Below, piece after piece: positions 25,507 through 33,917 of a stretch of 64,000 bases of DNA. A program made the position numbers and the translations under genes. The DNA comes from UBA1715 sp045615765 (GTDB lineage: Bacteria; Bacteroidota; Bacteroidia; Bacteroidales; UBA1715). The notes beneath the pieces were generated by a model. That model searched no databases, was not told where the DNA came from, and saw only the letters and a program-made list of their open reading frames with translations. How positions within the stretch are numbered: position 1 is the first letter of the stretch; each line of letters begins with the position of its first letter. The DNA is taken from positions 44,753 through 108,752 of the forward strand of contig JAZLFM010000054.1 in assembly GCA_045615765.1 (NCBI GenBank), written 5' to 3'.

Positions 25507-27339
25507 ATGAAGATTCGATTAGTCATACTACTCTATTACATTCTTTTTTGGCTTGGATTCTTTGAATTTAGTCGAGCATTTTTTGTATTATACAACCATA
25601 GCCTTGCCGCCGATTTATCATTCAATACAATTATAACTTGTTTCACTTCAGGTTTTGCCCACGATATATCGTTAACAGGCTATTGTATAGAAGCTATTAG
25701 CATTCTATTAGTAATTTCAACTTTCACAAGAAAAACAACCTTCCTAAAACCAATAGGTAATTGGTTAACGGGCATACTAGTTTCCATATTTTCCATCATA
25801 ACAGTAATTGACGCCGAGTTATACAGGAACTGGGGATATAGAATGGATTGTTCCGTTCTTCAATATCTCGAAACGCCCAAAGAAGCACTGGCTTCTACTC
25901 CACTTTGGCAAACAATTCTTATATGGGCAACAATAATACTCATTGCAACTGGTTTTATATTCCTACACAAAAAAATATATAATTATTTAACATCCAAAGT
26001 CACTTCCACCTCCAAATGGTTTTGCATTATTTTCGTTGCAATAATGGGATTTACAATAATACCAATGAGAGGCGGACTCGGTGTTGCCGCACTACGAACA
26101 GGTACCGTTTACTTTAGTTCGCAACCATTTGCAAACCACGCAGCCATAAATGTACATTGGCATTTTCTTTATTCTTTTGGATATGCAAAAAAAGAAGTTG
26201 CAACCGTATTTATGGAAGAAAACGAAAGTGAAACAATTTGCAAGCAACTACTAGAACACAATCAAGGCAAGCAAACACAACTAATTACCAGCAAAAGACC
26301 AAACATTATCCTATTTATATTAGAGAGTTTCACTGCGGAACAAATAGGTGTTTTAGGAGGGCAAAAAGGTGTAACGCCACAACTTGATTCACTTGCAAAG
26401 ACAGGCATTTTATTTTCCAACTGTTATGGAAATGGAACCAAAAGCGAGATGGGTATTGTCTCTATTCTAAGTGGTTACCCAGCACAGCCAACAACAGCAA
26501 TCATTAAATACACCGAAAAAGCAGAAAAACTTCCATACCTTAGTAAAATCTTCGATTCTTTAGGATACAATCTTTCTTTATACCACGGAGGAGATTTACG
26601 TTTTGCAAATCTCAACTCATACTTTAGAAACGGAAAGTTCAACAAATGTATAACTATTGAAAATTTCGATAAAAATGAAGGAAACACTAAATGGGGCGCC
26701 TACGACCACATCGTTTTTAATAAAATGTTCCAAGACTTACAAAAAGAGCAAGAACCATTTTTCTCTGTCTGCTACACATTAAGTAGCCACGAACCTTTTG
26801 ATGTACCTATGCACAGTGAATTTTACGGCGAAGACGAATACTCGAAATTTTTAAATTCTGTTCATTATACAGATAGTTGTATTGGAGATTTTATGAAAAA
26901 AGCCCAACGTGAACATTGGTGGAATAATACTATTGTAATTTTTATTTCAGACCACGGAGCGCGCATCACAAAGAACGCAAAAATTGTTTCGTCTGTCGAT
27001 AAATTTCATATTCCTATGATTTGGAGCGGAGGCGCTATTAGCAAAGATACGACAATCACCGCACTAGTGAACCAATGCGACTTACCAATGATGCTATGCA
27101 ATCAACTCCAAATACCAAGCGAGCAATTCTATTTCAGCAAAGACGTTCTACGAGGAGACAAACCATTTGTTTTTTATGCATACAATAACGGTTTTGGCTA
27201 TATACGCAACAACCAATTCTTGTCGTGGGATAATGAAAGTTCACAAATTATTGAGCAAACAGAAAATCTACAAGACACAACAATAAAACAAGGCCAAGCA
27301 TTTCTACAAAAAGTAACTACCGATTTCTGTAGAAAGTAA
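25507..27339 (+). CDS. LTA synthase-like membrane sulfatase/phosphatidylglycerol transferase
   Basis: A 610-residue protein with five N-terminal membrane helices (about 1-210) and a C-terminal alkaline-phosphatase-fold domain (about 255-560). Catalytic features: metal Glu in IILFILESFTAEQIG, nucleophile Thr in GNGTKSEMGIVSILSG, GDLRFANLNSYF, and metal site SDHGAR. In Gram-positives the family polymerises glycerol phosphate from phosphatidylglycerol; in Bacteroidota members probably modify envelope glycans or lipids with phosphoglycerol or similar groups. Substrate unknown. Neighbours do not form an obvious pathway. Confidence 0.9.
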   Translation: MKIRLVILLYYILFWLGFFEFSRAFFVLYNHSLAADLSFNTIITCFTSGFAHDISLTGYCIEAISILLVISTFTRKTTFLKPIGNWLTGILVSIFSIITVIDAELYRNWGYRMDCSVLQYLETPKEALASTPLWQTILIWATIILIATGFIFLHKKIYNYLTSKVTSTSKWFCIIFVAIMGFTIIPMRGGLGVAALRTGTVYFSSQPFANHAAINVHWHFLYSFGYAKKEVATVFMEENESETICKQLLEHNQGKQTQLITSKRPNIILFILESFTAEQIGVLGGQKGVTPQLDSLAKTGILFSNCYGNGTKSEMGIVSILSGYPAQPTTAIIKYTEKAEKLPYLSKIFDSLGYNLSLYHGGDLRFANLNSYFRNGKFNKCITIENFDKNEGNTKWGAYDHIVFNKMFQDLQKEQEPFFSVCYTLSSHEPFDVPMHSEFYGEDEYSKFLNSVHYTDSCIGDFMKKAQREHWWNNTIVIFISDHGARITKNAKIVSSVDKFHIPMIWSGGAISKDTTITALVNQCDLPMMLCNQLQIPSEQFYFSKDVLRGDKPFVFYAYNNGFGYIRNNQFLSWDNESSQIIEQTENLQDTTIKQGQAFLQKVTTDFCRK

Positions 27340-27361
27340 TAGTTTGATTTCGACTATTTTG

Positions 27362-27369
27362 TATATTTG
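27362..27369 (+). promoter_or_regulatory. -7 promoter element of the SusD-like gene
   Basis: TATATTTG, 18 bases upstream of ATG 27388. It overlaps an in-frame TTG at 27367 and therefore argues against that longer start. Confidence 0.6.
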
Positions 27370-27387
27370 GCAATCACTTTTGGAAAT

Positions 27388-28776
27388 ATGAAAAAATTGC
27401 TTGTTTTTTTATTATCCGCCACTATTTTTAGTGCATGTACGGATGACTTTCTTGACAAACAACCGTCAAATTATTCTTCTCAAGATAAACTACTTTCGAC
27501 CGCTCAAGGTGTATCTTCTGCACTTATCGGATGTTATAGCGACTTACAAAGTTACACATACTATGGTCGAAACTTTGTGTTAATCGGAGATGTTTATGCC
27601 GACAATGCGAAATTGTCTTCTCAGAACACGGGAAATTTTTCTTCATTCTACAATTATAGTGTTACTGCCGATGATGATGATTTAAAAAGTTTTTGGTCAA
27701 CTGCTTATCGCATTATAAAGAATGCTAACAACATCATAAAAGTTTGTGAAGATTCAACAAGAACGGACATAAAGAAATCTGTTTACGGAGAAGCATTAGC
27801 AATCAGAAGTTTAGCTTACTTTGACCTTGTGAGAATGTTCGCACCAAAATATTCTAACGCTGATAAAAATGCACCAGGCATACCTATTGCCAACGACACA
27901 ATTGCAGAACCAGAAAGAGCAAAACTATCAGAAGTTTATTCTATGATTACCAAAGACTTGCTAAAAGCAGCCTCACTACTCGAAGATGCAGAAGTAAGTC
28001 CATATCGTTTTAATAAATATAGCGTTGAAGCACTTTTGGTTGTTGTGTACAAATCGTCACTTAGCTACACAAAAGCAATGGAGCTTGCTGAACAAGTTAT
28101 TGCAAGCGGACAATACTCATTATTGACAGCAGAAAACTACATTGACAGCTGGAAATTTGAATCAACAAGCGAAAGCATTTTTTCATTAGCGATGTCTTCT
28201 ACAGACAATGCAGGAACAAACAGTATTGGTCATATGCTATCTCCCGACGGTTATGGCGGATTAGTTCCAACTGAAGATTTATTAGAATTATTTTCAGACT
28301 CGGACATACGCACAACATTTGTAACCAAACGCTCTGAAAAATTCTATATAAAATATCCTGGCCGTGATGGTTTAGGTATAGACAATGTTCCAGTGTTACG
28401 ACTTTCGGAAATCTACTTTATCTTGGCAGATTGCTATATGTACAAACTTTTAACTGCCACTGATGTAGCAACTCAAACAATGTACTACGAAAAAGTACTT
28501 GATGTTATGGAAAAACTTACGAAACGCGTTGATCCTACTTGCGTATTCGACAATCTTTCAATGGATGATTTGCTATTAAAAATTCACGAAGAATACAGAA
28601 AAGAATTTGCTTTTGAAGGGAAACGATTCTTCCAACTAAAACGATCTATTTATTCATTTGGAATTAACAGAAACGATTGCAACTCTTCGATTTGCAACAT
28701 TCCAAACCCAAGTGATAAATTCACTTTCCCTATTCCAACAGCAGAGACTAACGCAAATCCTAATTTGAAAAAATAA
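27388..28776 (+). CDS. SusD/RagB-family outer-membrane lipoprotein
   Basis: A 462-residue surface lipoprotein that caps a TonB-dependent transporter and binds its ligand. Lipobox FSAC after MKKLLVFLLSATI; then the SusD features LDKQPSNYSSQD, ALIGCYSDLQSY, EALAIRSLAYFDLVRMFA, YSMITKDLLKAASLL, and at the C-terminus PVLRLSEIYFILADCY and EEYRKEFAFEGKRFFQLKR. It is shorter than the usual 500-650, as in RagB-like members. No SusC gene is adjacent: the only one in the window is 15 kb away on the other strand. A small lipoprotein gene follows after 5 bases. Confidence 0.93.
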   Translation: MKKLLVFLLSATIFSACTDDFLDKQPSNYSSQDKLLSTAQGVSSALIGCYSDLQSYTYYGRNFVLIGDVYADNAKLSSQNTGNFSSFYNYSVTADDDDLKSFWSTAYRIIKNANNIIKVCEDSTRTDIKKSVYGEALAIRSLAYFDLVRMFAPKYSNADKNAPGIPIANDTIAEPERAKLSEVYSMITKDLLKAASLLEDAEVSPYRFNKYSVEALLVVVYKSSLSYTKAMELAEQVIASGQYSLLTAENYIDSWKFESTSESIFSLAMSSTDNAGTNSIGHMLSPDGYGGLVPTEDLLELFSDSDIRTTFVTKRSEKFYIKYPGRDGLGIDNVPVLRLSEIYFILADCYMYKLLTATDVATQTMYYEKVLDVMEKLTKRVDPTCVFDNLSMDDLLLKIHEEYRKEFAFEGKRFFQLKRSIYSFGINRNDCNSSICNIPNPSDKFTFPIPTAETNANPNLKK

Positions 28777-28781
28777 ATCTG

Positions 28782-29549
28782 ATGAAACGATTTTTAACTA
28801 TAATAACTTGCTTCTTTGTTTTAATATCTTGTTCAAAGAACGAATATATTGATTCTACAATAGATAAACCTACAGTAGAATTTACACAAGCAACTTTCGA
28901 TAAAACTATTTCATTCGTAGAGAATAGTTCATCTTACGACATAGCTGTTCCTATTCAAGTATTTGGCGGCACATCCGATGCATCTATATCTGTTTCAGTT
29001 GAAACTGCCAATAGTAATGATGTTTACAGCATAGAAACCACAAAATCATTGCAAAACAACACATTGGACAGCATACATATTTATGTAAACACAACTAAAC
29101 TAAAAAAAGCACAAACCTATAGCATAAAACTTACAATATCATCAGATAAAGTAGCTATAGCAAAGAACTACGAAACTTGTATTGTTACATTTTCGCAACA
29201 AGCATTTATGGATTTCTTTACCGGAACATATTCTTGCTATGAATCATCAACAAATTCAACCTACAATGTTGATTTCACAAAGTTGAACGATACAACAGTA
29301 AAGAACAACAATTTCTGGGATTTTCCTCTACCTGGTCAATATGTGCCATTTGTTTTCAACCAAAACGAAGCACAAACAGTTTCTATTCCTGACGATTACG
29401 AATGGACCGATTTATTAGGAAATAAATACATAGTATCGGGAACTGGAAATTATGACTTGAAAGGTAACTTCTTTATAAACTTCACAATGAAAAAATCAGG
29501 AAGTGAAGAAATTTACCAAACAGGAAAACAAACTTACACAAAGAAATAG
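28782..29549 (+). CDS. Hypothetical lipoprotein partner of the SusD-like protein
   Basis: A 255-residue lipoprotein (MKRFLTIITCFFVLISC, lipobox LISC). The first half looks like an immunoglobulin-type beta-sandwich (TVEFTQATFDKTISFVENS...YDIAVPIQVFGGTSDASISV), the fold used by SusE/DUF1735-like and BACON-like accessory lipoproteins. The second half (FFTGTYSCYESSTNSTYNVD to the end) is another beta-rich unit. By position (5 bases after the SusD-like gene) it is probably a glycan- or peptide-binding surface protein of the same system. No exact family was recognised. Confidence 0.8.
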   Translation: MKRFLTIITCFFVLISCSKNEYIDSTIDKPTVEFTQATFDKTISFVENSSSYDIAVPIQVFGGTSDASISVSVETANSNDVYSIETTKSLQNNTLDSIHIYVNTTKLKKAQTYSIKLTISSDKVAIAKNYETCIVTFSQQAFMDFFTGTYSCYESSTNSTYNVDFTKLNDTTVKNNNFWDFPLPGQYVPFVFNQNEAQTVSIPDDYEWTDLLGNKYIVSGTGNYDLKGNFFINFTMKKSGSEEIYQTGKQTYTKK

Positions 29550-29558
29550 AAGTTTCGA

Positions 29559-30059
29559 ATGGATACGATTTCGAAAGCACAACGAAGTCGTACTATGAGC
29601 AAAATTCATAGTAAAGATACTAAACCTGAGCTACTCGTTAGACGCTATCTTTATTCCCATGGTTTTCGCTATAGACTTAATGTAAAAGCACTTCCCGGTT
29701 CTCCAGATATTGTTTTAACAAAATATCACACTGCAATTTTTATTCATGGATGTTTTTGGCATAACCATTCATGCCTACAAGGACGGCTTCCAAAATCTAA
29801 TATAGAATTTTGGACCAACAAACTCAATAGAAATCACGAGCGCGACTTAACTGTCCGTGACCAATTAACGGCACTCGGCTGGAAAACAATTATTGTGTGG
29901 GAATGCCAACTAAAGCCTGCTGTTCGAGAGCAGACATTCAAAGAGATTGAATCACTTCTTCATAAAATTAATTTGCAATTACTACATAAGAAATACCAAA
30001 TACCAGAATCTGCACCTACTCGTATTGCCGCAGAAGATGCAGAAACTTATGGAGAATAA
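29559..30059 (+). CDS. vsr: Very short patch repair (Vsr) endonuclease
   Basis: A 166-residue enzyme that nicks DNA 5' of a T:G mismatch made when 5-methylcytosine deaminates. Motifs: RSRTMSKIHSKDTKPELLVR at the N-terminus, the catalytic Asp in PGSPDIVL, and the His/Cys metal-linked segment IFIHGCFWHNHSC, then WTNKLNRNHERD and GWKTIIVWECQL. It is full length or slightly longer than E. coli Vsr (156). No cytosine-C5 methyltransferase gene lies in the window, which is the normal partner. It begins 9 bases after the lipoprotein gene, an unusual neighbour. Confidence 0.94.
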   Translation: MDTISKAQRSRTMSKIHSKDTKPELLVRRYLYSHGFRYRLNVKALPGSPDIVLTKYHTAIFIHGCFWHNHSCLQGRLPKSNIEFWTNKLNRNHERDLTVRDQLTALGWKTIIVWECQLKPAVREQTFKEIESLLHKINLQLLHKKYQIPESAPTRIAAEDAETYGE

Positions 30060-30061
30060 TG

Positions 30062-30069
30062 TATCTTTG
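30062..30069 (+). promoter_or_regulatory. -7 promoter element of ribF
   Basis: TATCTTTG ends 6 bases before ATG 30076, so transcription should begin at or next to the start codon; the mRNA may be leaderless. Confidence 0.6.
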
Positions 30070-30075
30070 TCCACA

Positions 30076-30999
30076 ATGAGAGTATATCATTCCATAGAAG
30101 AATTTTCAGCAAAAAATCCTATTGTAACAATCGGAATGTTTGACGGCGTTCACGCTGGACATAGATCTATTTTACAAAAAATTAATGCGGAAAAAGAAGT
30201 TCTCAATGGAGAATCTGTCCTTTTAACTTTTTGGCCACATCCACGCATATTTTTTGATAAAGCAGATGGATTACAATTGCTCACAAGTGTGGAAGAAAAA
30301 ATTGAAATCTTGGAACAAACCGGATTAGACGCTTGTCTCATACTCCCTTTTTCTAATGAGTTTTCCCAACTATCACCAAGTGAATATATTACCAATATAT
30401 TACATCAAGGTTTACATGCACAAAAAGTCATAGTTGGATACGATCATAAATATGGGAAAAACGGTTCTGGAACATTTGAATTTTTACAAGAAATGGCGGA
30501 AAAGCTTCATTTTTCAGTAGAACAAATCCAAGCCTACTCTTTAGATACCGAAAACATTAGCTCCACAAAAATTCGTAATGCTATTGCCGAAGGCGACATT
30601 AAAAAAGCAAATGCATTTTTGAATTACAATTATTTTCTTACAGGAACGGTAATACATGGCGCAGAAATAGGAAGAACTATAGGATTTCCAACCGCAAATC
30701 TACAAGTAAACTTCCCTTACAAACAAATACCGAAATACGGCGTGTATGCAGCAAATGTTATCATAGCTGGAGAAAAACATCAAGCAGTTGTTAATATCGG
30801 CAATAACCCAACAATAAAAAACAATCTACCGTTATCTATAGAAATACATATTTTGAACTTTACTGAAAATATTTATGGCAAAGAGTTACGAGTTCAATTT
30901 ATAGACAGAATACGTGGAGAGCAACATTTCGCATCTTTAACAGATTTACAATCAGCGATTGCGCGAGATATAGATTCAGCAAAACAACTATTGTTTTGA
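30076..30999 (+). CDS. ribF: Bifunctional riboflavin kinase / FAD synthetase
   Basis: A 307-residue enzyme making FMN and then FAD. N-terminal nucleotidyltransferase: VTIGMFDGVHAGHRSILQ, LLTFWPHPRIFF, VGYDHKYGKNGSG, SSTKIRNAIAEGDI. C-terminal flavokinase: TGTVIHGAEIGRTIGFPTAN, GVYAANV, VNIGNNPTI and the closing RGEQHFASLTDLQSAIARDI. ATG 30076 gives the normal N-terminus; the TATCTTTG element at 30062-30069 excludes the long upstream extension into vsr. The 3' end overlaps the convergent DUF151 gene by 12 bases. No FMN riboswitch is visible, nor is there room for one. Confidence 0.96.
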   Translation: MRVYHSIEEFSAKNPIVTIGMFDGVHAGHRSILQKINAEKEVLNGESVLLTFWPHPRIFFDKADGLQLLTSVEEKIEILEQTGLDACLILPFSNEFSQLSPSEYITNILHQGLHAQKVIVGYDHKYGKNGSGTFEFLQEMAEKLHFSVEQIQAYSLDTENISSTKIRNAIAEGDIKKANAFLNYNYFLTGTVIHGAEIGRTIGFPTANLQVNFPYKQIPKYGVYAANVIIAGEKHQAVVNIGNNPTIKNNLPLSIEIHILNFTENIYGKELRVQFIDRIRGEQHFASLTDLQSAIARDIDSAKQLLF

Positions 31000-31614
31000 C
31001 TTACGAGAGTTTAATTCGTCACGGATTAAAGAAGCGAGCTCGTAATTTTCTTCTTCCACAGCCTTATTCAACTTCTCCTGTAATTCATCGTCACTATCGA
31101 ATATAAAAGAGAGACTGCGTTCCATTTTTTCCAATTCCTCTTCCGAAGCACCACCCTCTTCTTCATCTACAGCCTCGTCTTCTTGAGTTTCTTCCGATGA
31201 AGCATTTTCTATTGTTATTCCCGAACGAGTAACAATATCTTCAGTAGTATAAATCGGACATTTAAAGCGAATTGCAAGAGCAACGGCATCTGAAGTACGC
31301 GAATCAACAACTATATCTTTATCACCTTGTTGAATATATACTTTTGAATAAAAAACACCATCTATAAAATCCTCAATAAAAACTTTATATACACTAAAAC
31401 CTAATTCATTCGCTACAGTGCGAAACAAATCGTGCGTAAGTGGACGAGGCGTTTTAATGCCCTCCAATTCTATAACAATAGCTTGTGCTTCCGCAACACC
31501 AACAATTATCGGAATACGACGGGTTCCATTACATTCACCAAGAATTAAAATATAAGAATCCTTTTGTGAATGTACAGACGAAAAGCCAACAACTTCAAGT
31601 TCTACAATATCCAT
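30988..31614 (-). CDS. Bifunctional nuclease (DUF151) with UvrB/UvrC motif
   Basis: A 208-residue protein. The N-terminal DUF151/BFN domain (about 1-135) has RRIPIIVGVAEAQAIVIELE, PRPLTHDLF and VDSRTSDAVALAIRFKCPIYT. An acidic linker (EETQEDEAVDEEEGG) leads to a C-terminal UvrB/UvrC motif, LQEKLNKAVEEENYELASLIRDELN. BFN proteins of plants degrade RNA and DNA; the bacterial role is not settled. The start is ATG 31614, because the -7 element at 31629-31636 puts the RNA start at about 31622, past the ATG at 31623. Confidence 0.92.
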   Translation of the reverse strand: MDIVELEVVGFSSVHSQKDSYILILGECNGTRRIPIIVGVAEAQAIVIELEGIKTPRPLTHDLFRTVANELGFSVYKVFIEDFIDGVFYSKVYIQQGDKDIVVDSRTSDAVALAIRFKCPIYTTEDIVTRSGITIENASSEETQEDEAVDEEEGGASEEELEKMERSLSFIFDSDDELQEKLNKAVEEENYELASLIRDELNSRKSKQ

Positions 31615-31628
31615 ACGAATCAATTATT

Positions 31629-31636
31629 CAAAAATA
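31629..31636 (-). promoter_or_regulatory. -7 promoter element of the DUF151 gene
   Basis: TATTTTTG on the minus strand, 14 bases upstream of ATG 31614; favours this start over ATG 31623. Confidence 0.55.
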
Positions 31637-31679
31637 CAAAAAAATCTATACCTTGCCGAAAATTTAACAAGATCAGACT

Positions 31680-32156
31680 ATGAAAAAATTATACTACATA
31701 CTTTTGTGTACACTTGTAACACTGTCGTGCAACAATACAGAAAAAGGAACCTCAACAGATAAAAACGTACCTGTTTGTACCGTACAGGTTTCAAAACCAG
31801 AAGTAATACATCTAAACGAAAACGAATTTAAAGAACTTGTTTTTGATTTTGAGAAAAACCCACAAGTTTGGAAATACAAAGGGGACAAACCTTGTATTGT
31901 TGACTGTTATGCAGATTGGTGCCGCCCTTGTAAAATGATAGCACCTTTTTTCGATACCTTAGCAATAGAATATGCAGGAAAAGTAAATTTCTATAAAATC
32001 AATGTAGATAAAGCGCAAAGTCTTTCCTACTTTTTCCAAATAAAATCCATTCCGACAATATTTTTCTGTCAAGAAGAAAGTTTCCAATACGCAATAGGAG
32101 CAAATTCAATAGATTACTATAGAAAAGCTATAGACAGCTTGCTATTGGGTAAATAA
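31680..32156 (+). CDS. Lipoprotein thioredoxin-family protein
   Basis: A 158-residue protein with a lipoprotein signal (MKKLYYILLCTLVTLSC, lipobox TLSC) and a thioredoxin fold (about 50-155) with the active site YADWCRPCKMIAPFF and cis-Pro motif IKSIPTIFF. WCRPC is close to thioredoxin's WCGPC, so a disulfide reductase/exchange role in the periplasm is likely. No membrane electron donor of the DsbD/CcdA type is adjacent. It faces the DUF2148 gene convergently. Confidence 0.9.
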   Translation: MKKLYYILLCTLVTLSCNNTEKGTSTDKNVPVCTVQVSKPEVIHLNENEFKELVFDFEKNPQVWKYKGDKPCIVDCYADWCRPCKMIAPFFDTLAIEYAGKVNFYKINVDKAQSLSYFFQIKSIPTIFFCQEESFQYAIGANSIDYYRKAIDSLLLGK

Positions 32157-32182
32157 AAAAGAGACGATGCATGCATCGTCTC
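32155..32182 (-). terminator. Terminator of the DUF2148 gene
   Basis: A perfect 22-bp palindrome (32161-32182, centre TGCATGCA) followed on the minus strand by TTTTTT (A-run 32155-32160). No T-run follows on the plus strand, so it serves mainly the minus-strand gene. Confidence 0.85.
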
Positions 32183-32202
32183 GACAAAATATAAATCGTT
32201 TT

Positions 32203-32730
32203 TTATTTTCTATCGAAGAAAGGACTTTTTCCACTTACCGAAAGCGGAACACCTAAAATCATACTACAATCTGGCAGAATATTCATTTTTGTAGCAGTAT
32301 AGCCGATAGTGTACATTACACGATTATCTACACGACAATCAGCAGCCGTAGAAACAGCAGAACCGATAGCCAAACCAAGATCGTTTGCATTAAAGAAACA
32401 AGGAACTCCAGGTTGTTCTTCTTTCTTTGCACAAGTTTCAAAGCCACAGAATTTACAATTCAACCCCATTGTTTCAACTTTAGTTCCAAACAACAATACA
32501 GCTTGACTCTTACGGCAATTTCCTGCATCACGAATGAACGACATACGACCTTCTTGTTCTGCGACTTCACACATTTTCTGTGCAAGTTTTTCTATATCAT
32601 CGCCAGTTAAAATGACAACTTCAACATTATCAATACCTTTTGCTTTTGGAGCTGTTCGAGCAGCAATGGCAATACGCTTTGCTATTGCCAAAACTTCTTC
32701 TTCACGAATATCCTCTTCTTTGAAAATCAT
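32203..32730 (-). CDS. DUF2148 ferredoxin-domain protein
   Basis: A 175-residue protein with no signal peptide. It begins with a helical part (EEEVLAIAKRIAIAARTAPKAKG) and has Cys clusters suited to an iron-sulfur site: NCRKS, LNCKFCGFETCAKKEEQPG and VPC, then CRVDNR and DCSM. The DUF2148 family is annotated as ferredoxin-like and occurs in anaerobes; no reaction is established. The gene starts only 7 bases after the stop of a secreted leucine-rich repeat gene, although the two have no obvious common role, and ends in a strong terminator. Confidence 0.9.
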   Translation of the reverse strand: MIFKEEDIREEEVLAIAKRIAIAARTAPKAKGIDNVEVVILTGDDIEKLAQKMCEVAEQEGRMSFIRDAGNCRKSQAVLLFGTKVETMGLNCKFCGFETCAKKEEQPGVPCFFNANDLGLAIGSAVSTAADCRVDNRVMYTIGYTATKMNILPDCSMILGVPLSVSGKSPFFDRK

Positions 32731-32737
32731 TGTATCA

Positions 32738-33838
32738 CTAATTATTTTTTACAACCTTACTTGCCACTGATTGTTTTCCATTTTTATAAACTTTCACAAA
32801 ATATACATCATTTGTGTTTGGCAAAACTACTTGTGTTGTAGAACTTAGAATATTTTCTCTTCTTACTAATTGTCCTTGTGAAGTATATAATGCATAATTG
32901 TATTTTCCCAAAACACAATCATCGACTTCAATAAACACTTCTTGAGTAACACTTTGCCAAATTCTCACAGAATTATTTTCTATCGGCAAAATATCTGTTT
33001 TATTCTTATTCACAGAAATAATTTGATTTCTAAATAACACTATACAAGAGTCACGATTAAAATCAGGAATAGTAATTTTAAAATTAGAAAAACAAAGACA
33101 AGTTGTTGCCTCCGAACCTCTTTCAATTGTTTCTATTTTTATAGTATCACCTTCATCATATAATTTTGCAGTATATGTTAAACCACCACAAACAACTTCT
33201 ACCAAACCAGATAAAACGAGATTACCATCATTAAAAGAATAGTTATAAAGTTCTTCTTGTGCAACAAGGTCCTGCATACAAGAATTTGGAATTAAATATG
33301 AAATTTCTTGATTCCATTCTATATCAAATTGTCCCCAATTTGCATCTGCTTCATATGCCTTTACACAATTTTCTGGGACATAGACAGTAACACCATTAGA
33401 TGAAAAATTCTGAAAAGTCTTATTTCCAACTACAGGAGGAACTGTAGAAAACAAAGAAATTTCAGTTATCCCACTACCGTTGAATATATGCGCACCAAAA
33501 TTTTCAACAGAAGCAGGTATTTCAATTTTAGTTAAACTTGTTGCCAAATTAAACGCATCAGAACCTATTGTTGTAATTGTACTCGGCAATGTAACACTAG
33601 TTAGATTCTTGCAATAATTAAAAGCACTCTCACCTATTTCTGTAACAACATAATAATTTCCAGCCAAAACACTAGCAGGAATAACTATTTCACCTTTATA
33701 TTCGTCACCTAATTTATAAGTTACAGTTGCAGTTCTAGTGTCATCATCTAGAATGTAATAAATGCCATTTATTTTTGTTTGTGCTAAAGCAGAAATGCTC
33801 AACAATACCGTAAACGCAAGAGTAATAAAATGTTTCAT
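32738..33838 (-). CDS. Secreted BspA-like leucine-rich repeat protein with sorting-type C-terminus
   Basis: A 366-residue protein with a signal peptide (MKHFITLAFTVLLSISALAQ). LRR_5/BspA-type repeats occupy about residues 60-150 (YVVTEIGESAFNYCKNLTSV, TLPSTITTIGSDAFNLATSL, TKIEIPASVENFGAHIFNGS). The C-terminal 75 residues (YALYTSQGQLVRRENILSS ... VYFVKVYKNGKQSVASKVVK) have the strand pattern of T9SS sorting domains ('x-G-x-V ... G-x-Y-x-V-x-V ...K'). BspA-like LRR proteins bind host or polymer surfaces in some Bacteroidota. The start is taken at the third residue of the open frame (ATG 33838), which gives the cleaner signal peptide. Confidence 0.85.
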   Translation of the reverse strand: MKHFITLAFTVLLSISALAQTKINGIYYILDDDTRTATVTYKLGDEYKGEIVIPASVLAGNYYVVTEIGESAFNYCKNLTSVTLPSTITTIGSDAFNLATSLTKIEIPASVENFGAHIFNGSGITEISLFSTVPPVVGNKTFQNFSSNGVTVYVPENCVKAYEADANWGQFDIEWNQEISYLIPNSCMQDLVAQEELYNYSFNDGNLVLSGLVEVVCGGLTYTAKLYDEGDTIKIETIERGSEATTCLCFSNFKITIPDFNRDSCIVLFRNQIISVNKNKTDILPIENNSVRIWQSVTQEVFIEVDDCVLGKYNYALYTSQGQLVRRENILSSTTQVVLPNTNDVYFVKVYKNGKQSVASKVVKNN

Positions 33839-33857
33839 AATCATAAATTTTGTTTTT

Positions 33858-33865
33858 CAAATATA
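33858..33865 (-). promoter_or_regulatory. -7 promoter element of the LRR gene
   Basis: TATATTTG on the minus strand, 19 bases upstream of ATG 33838. Confidence 0.55.
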
Positions 33866-33917
33866 CAAAATTTTGATAATTAAGGAACTACACGAATATA
33901 ATTTGGGAATTATAACA

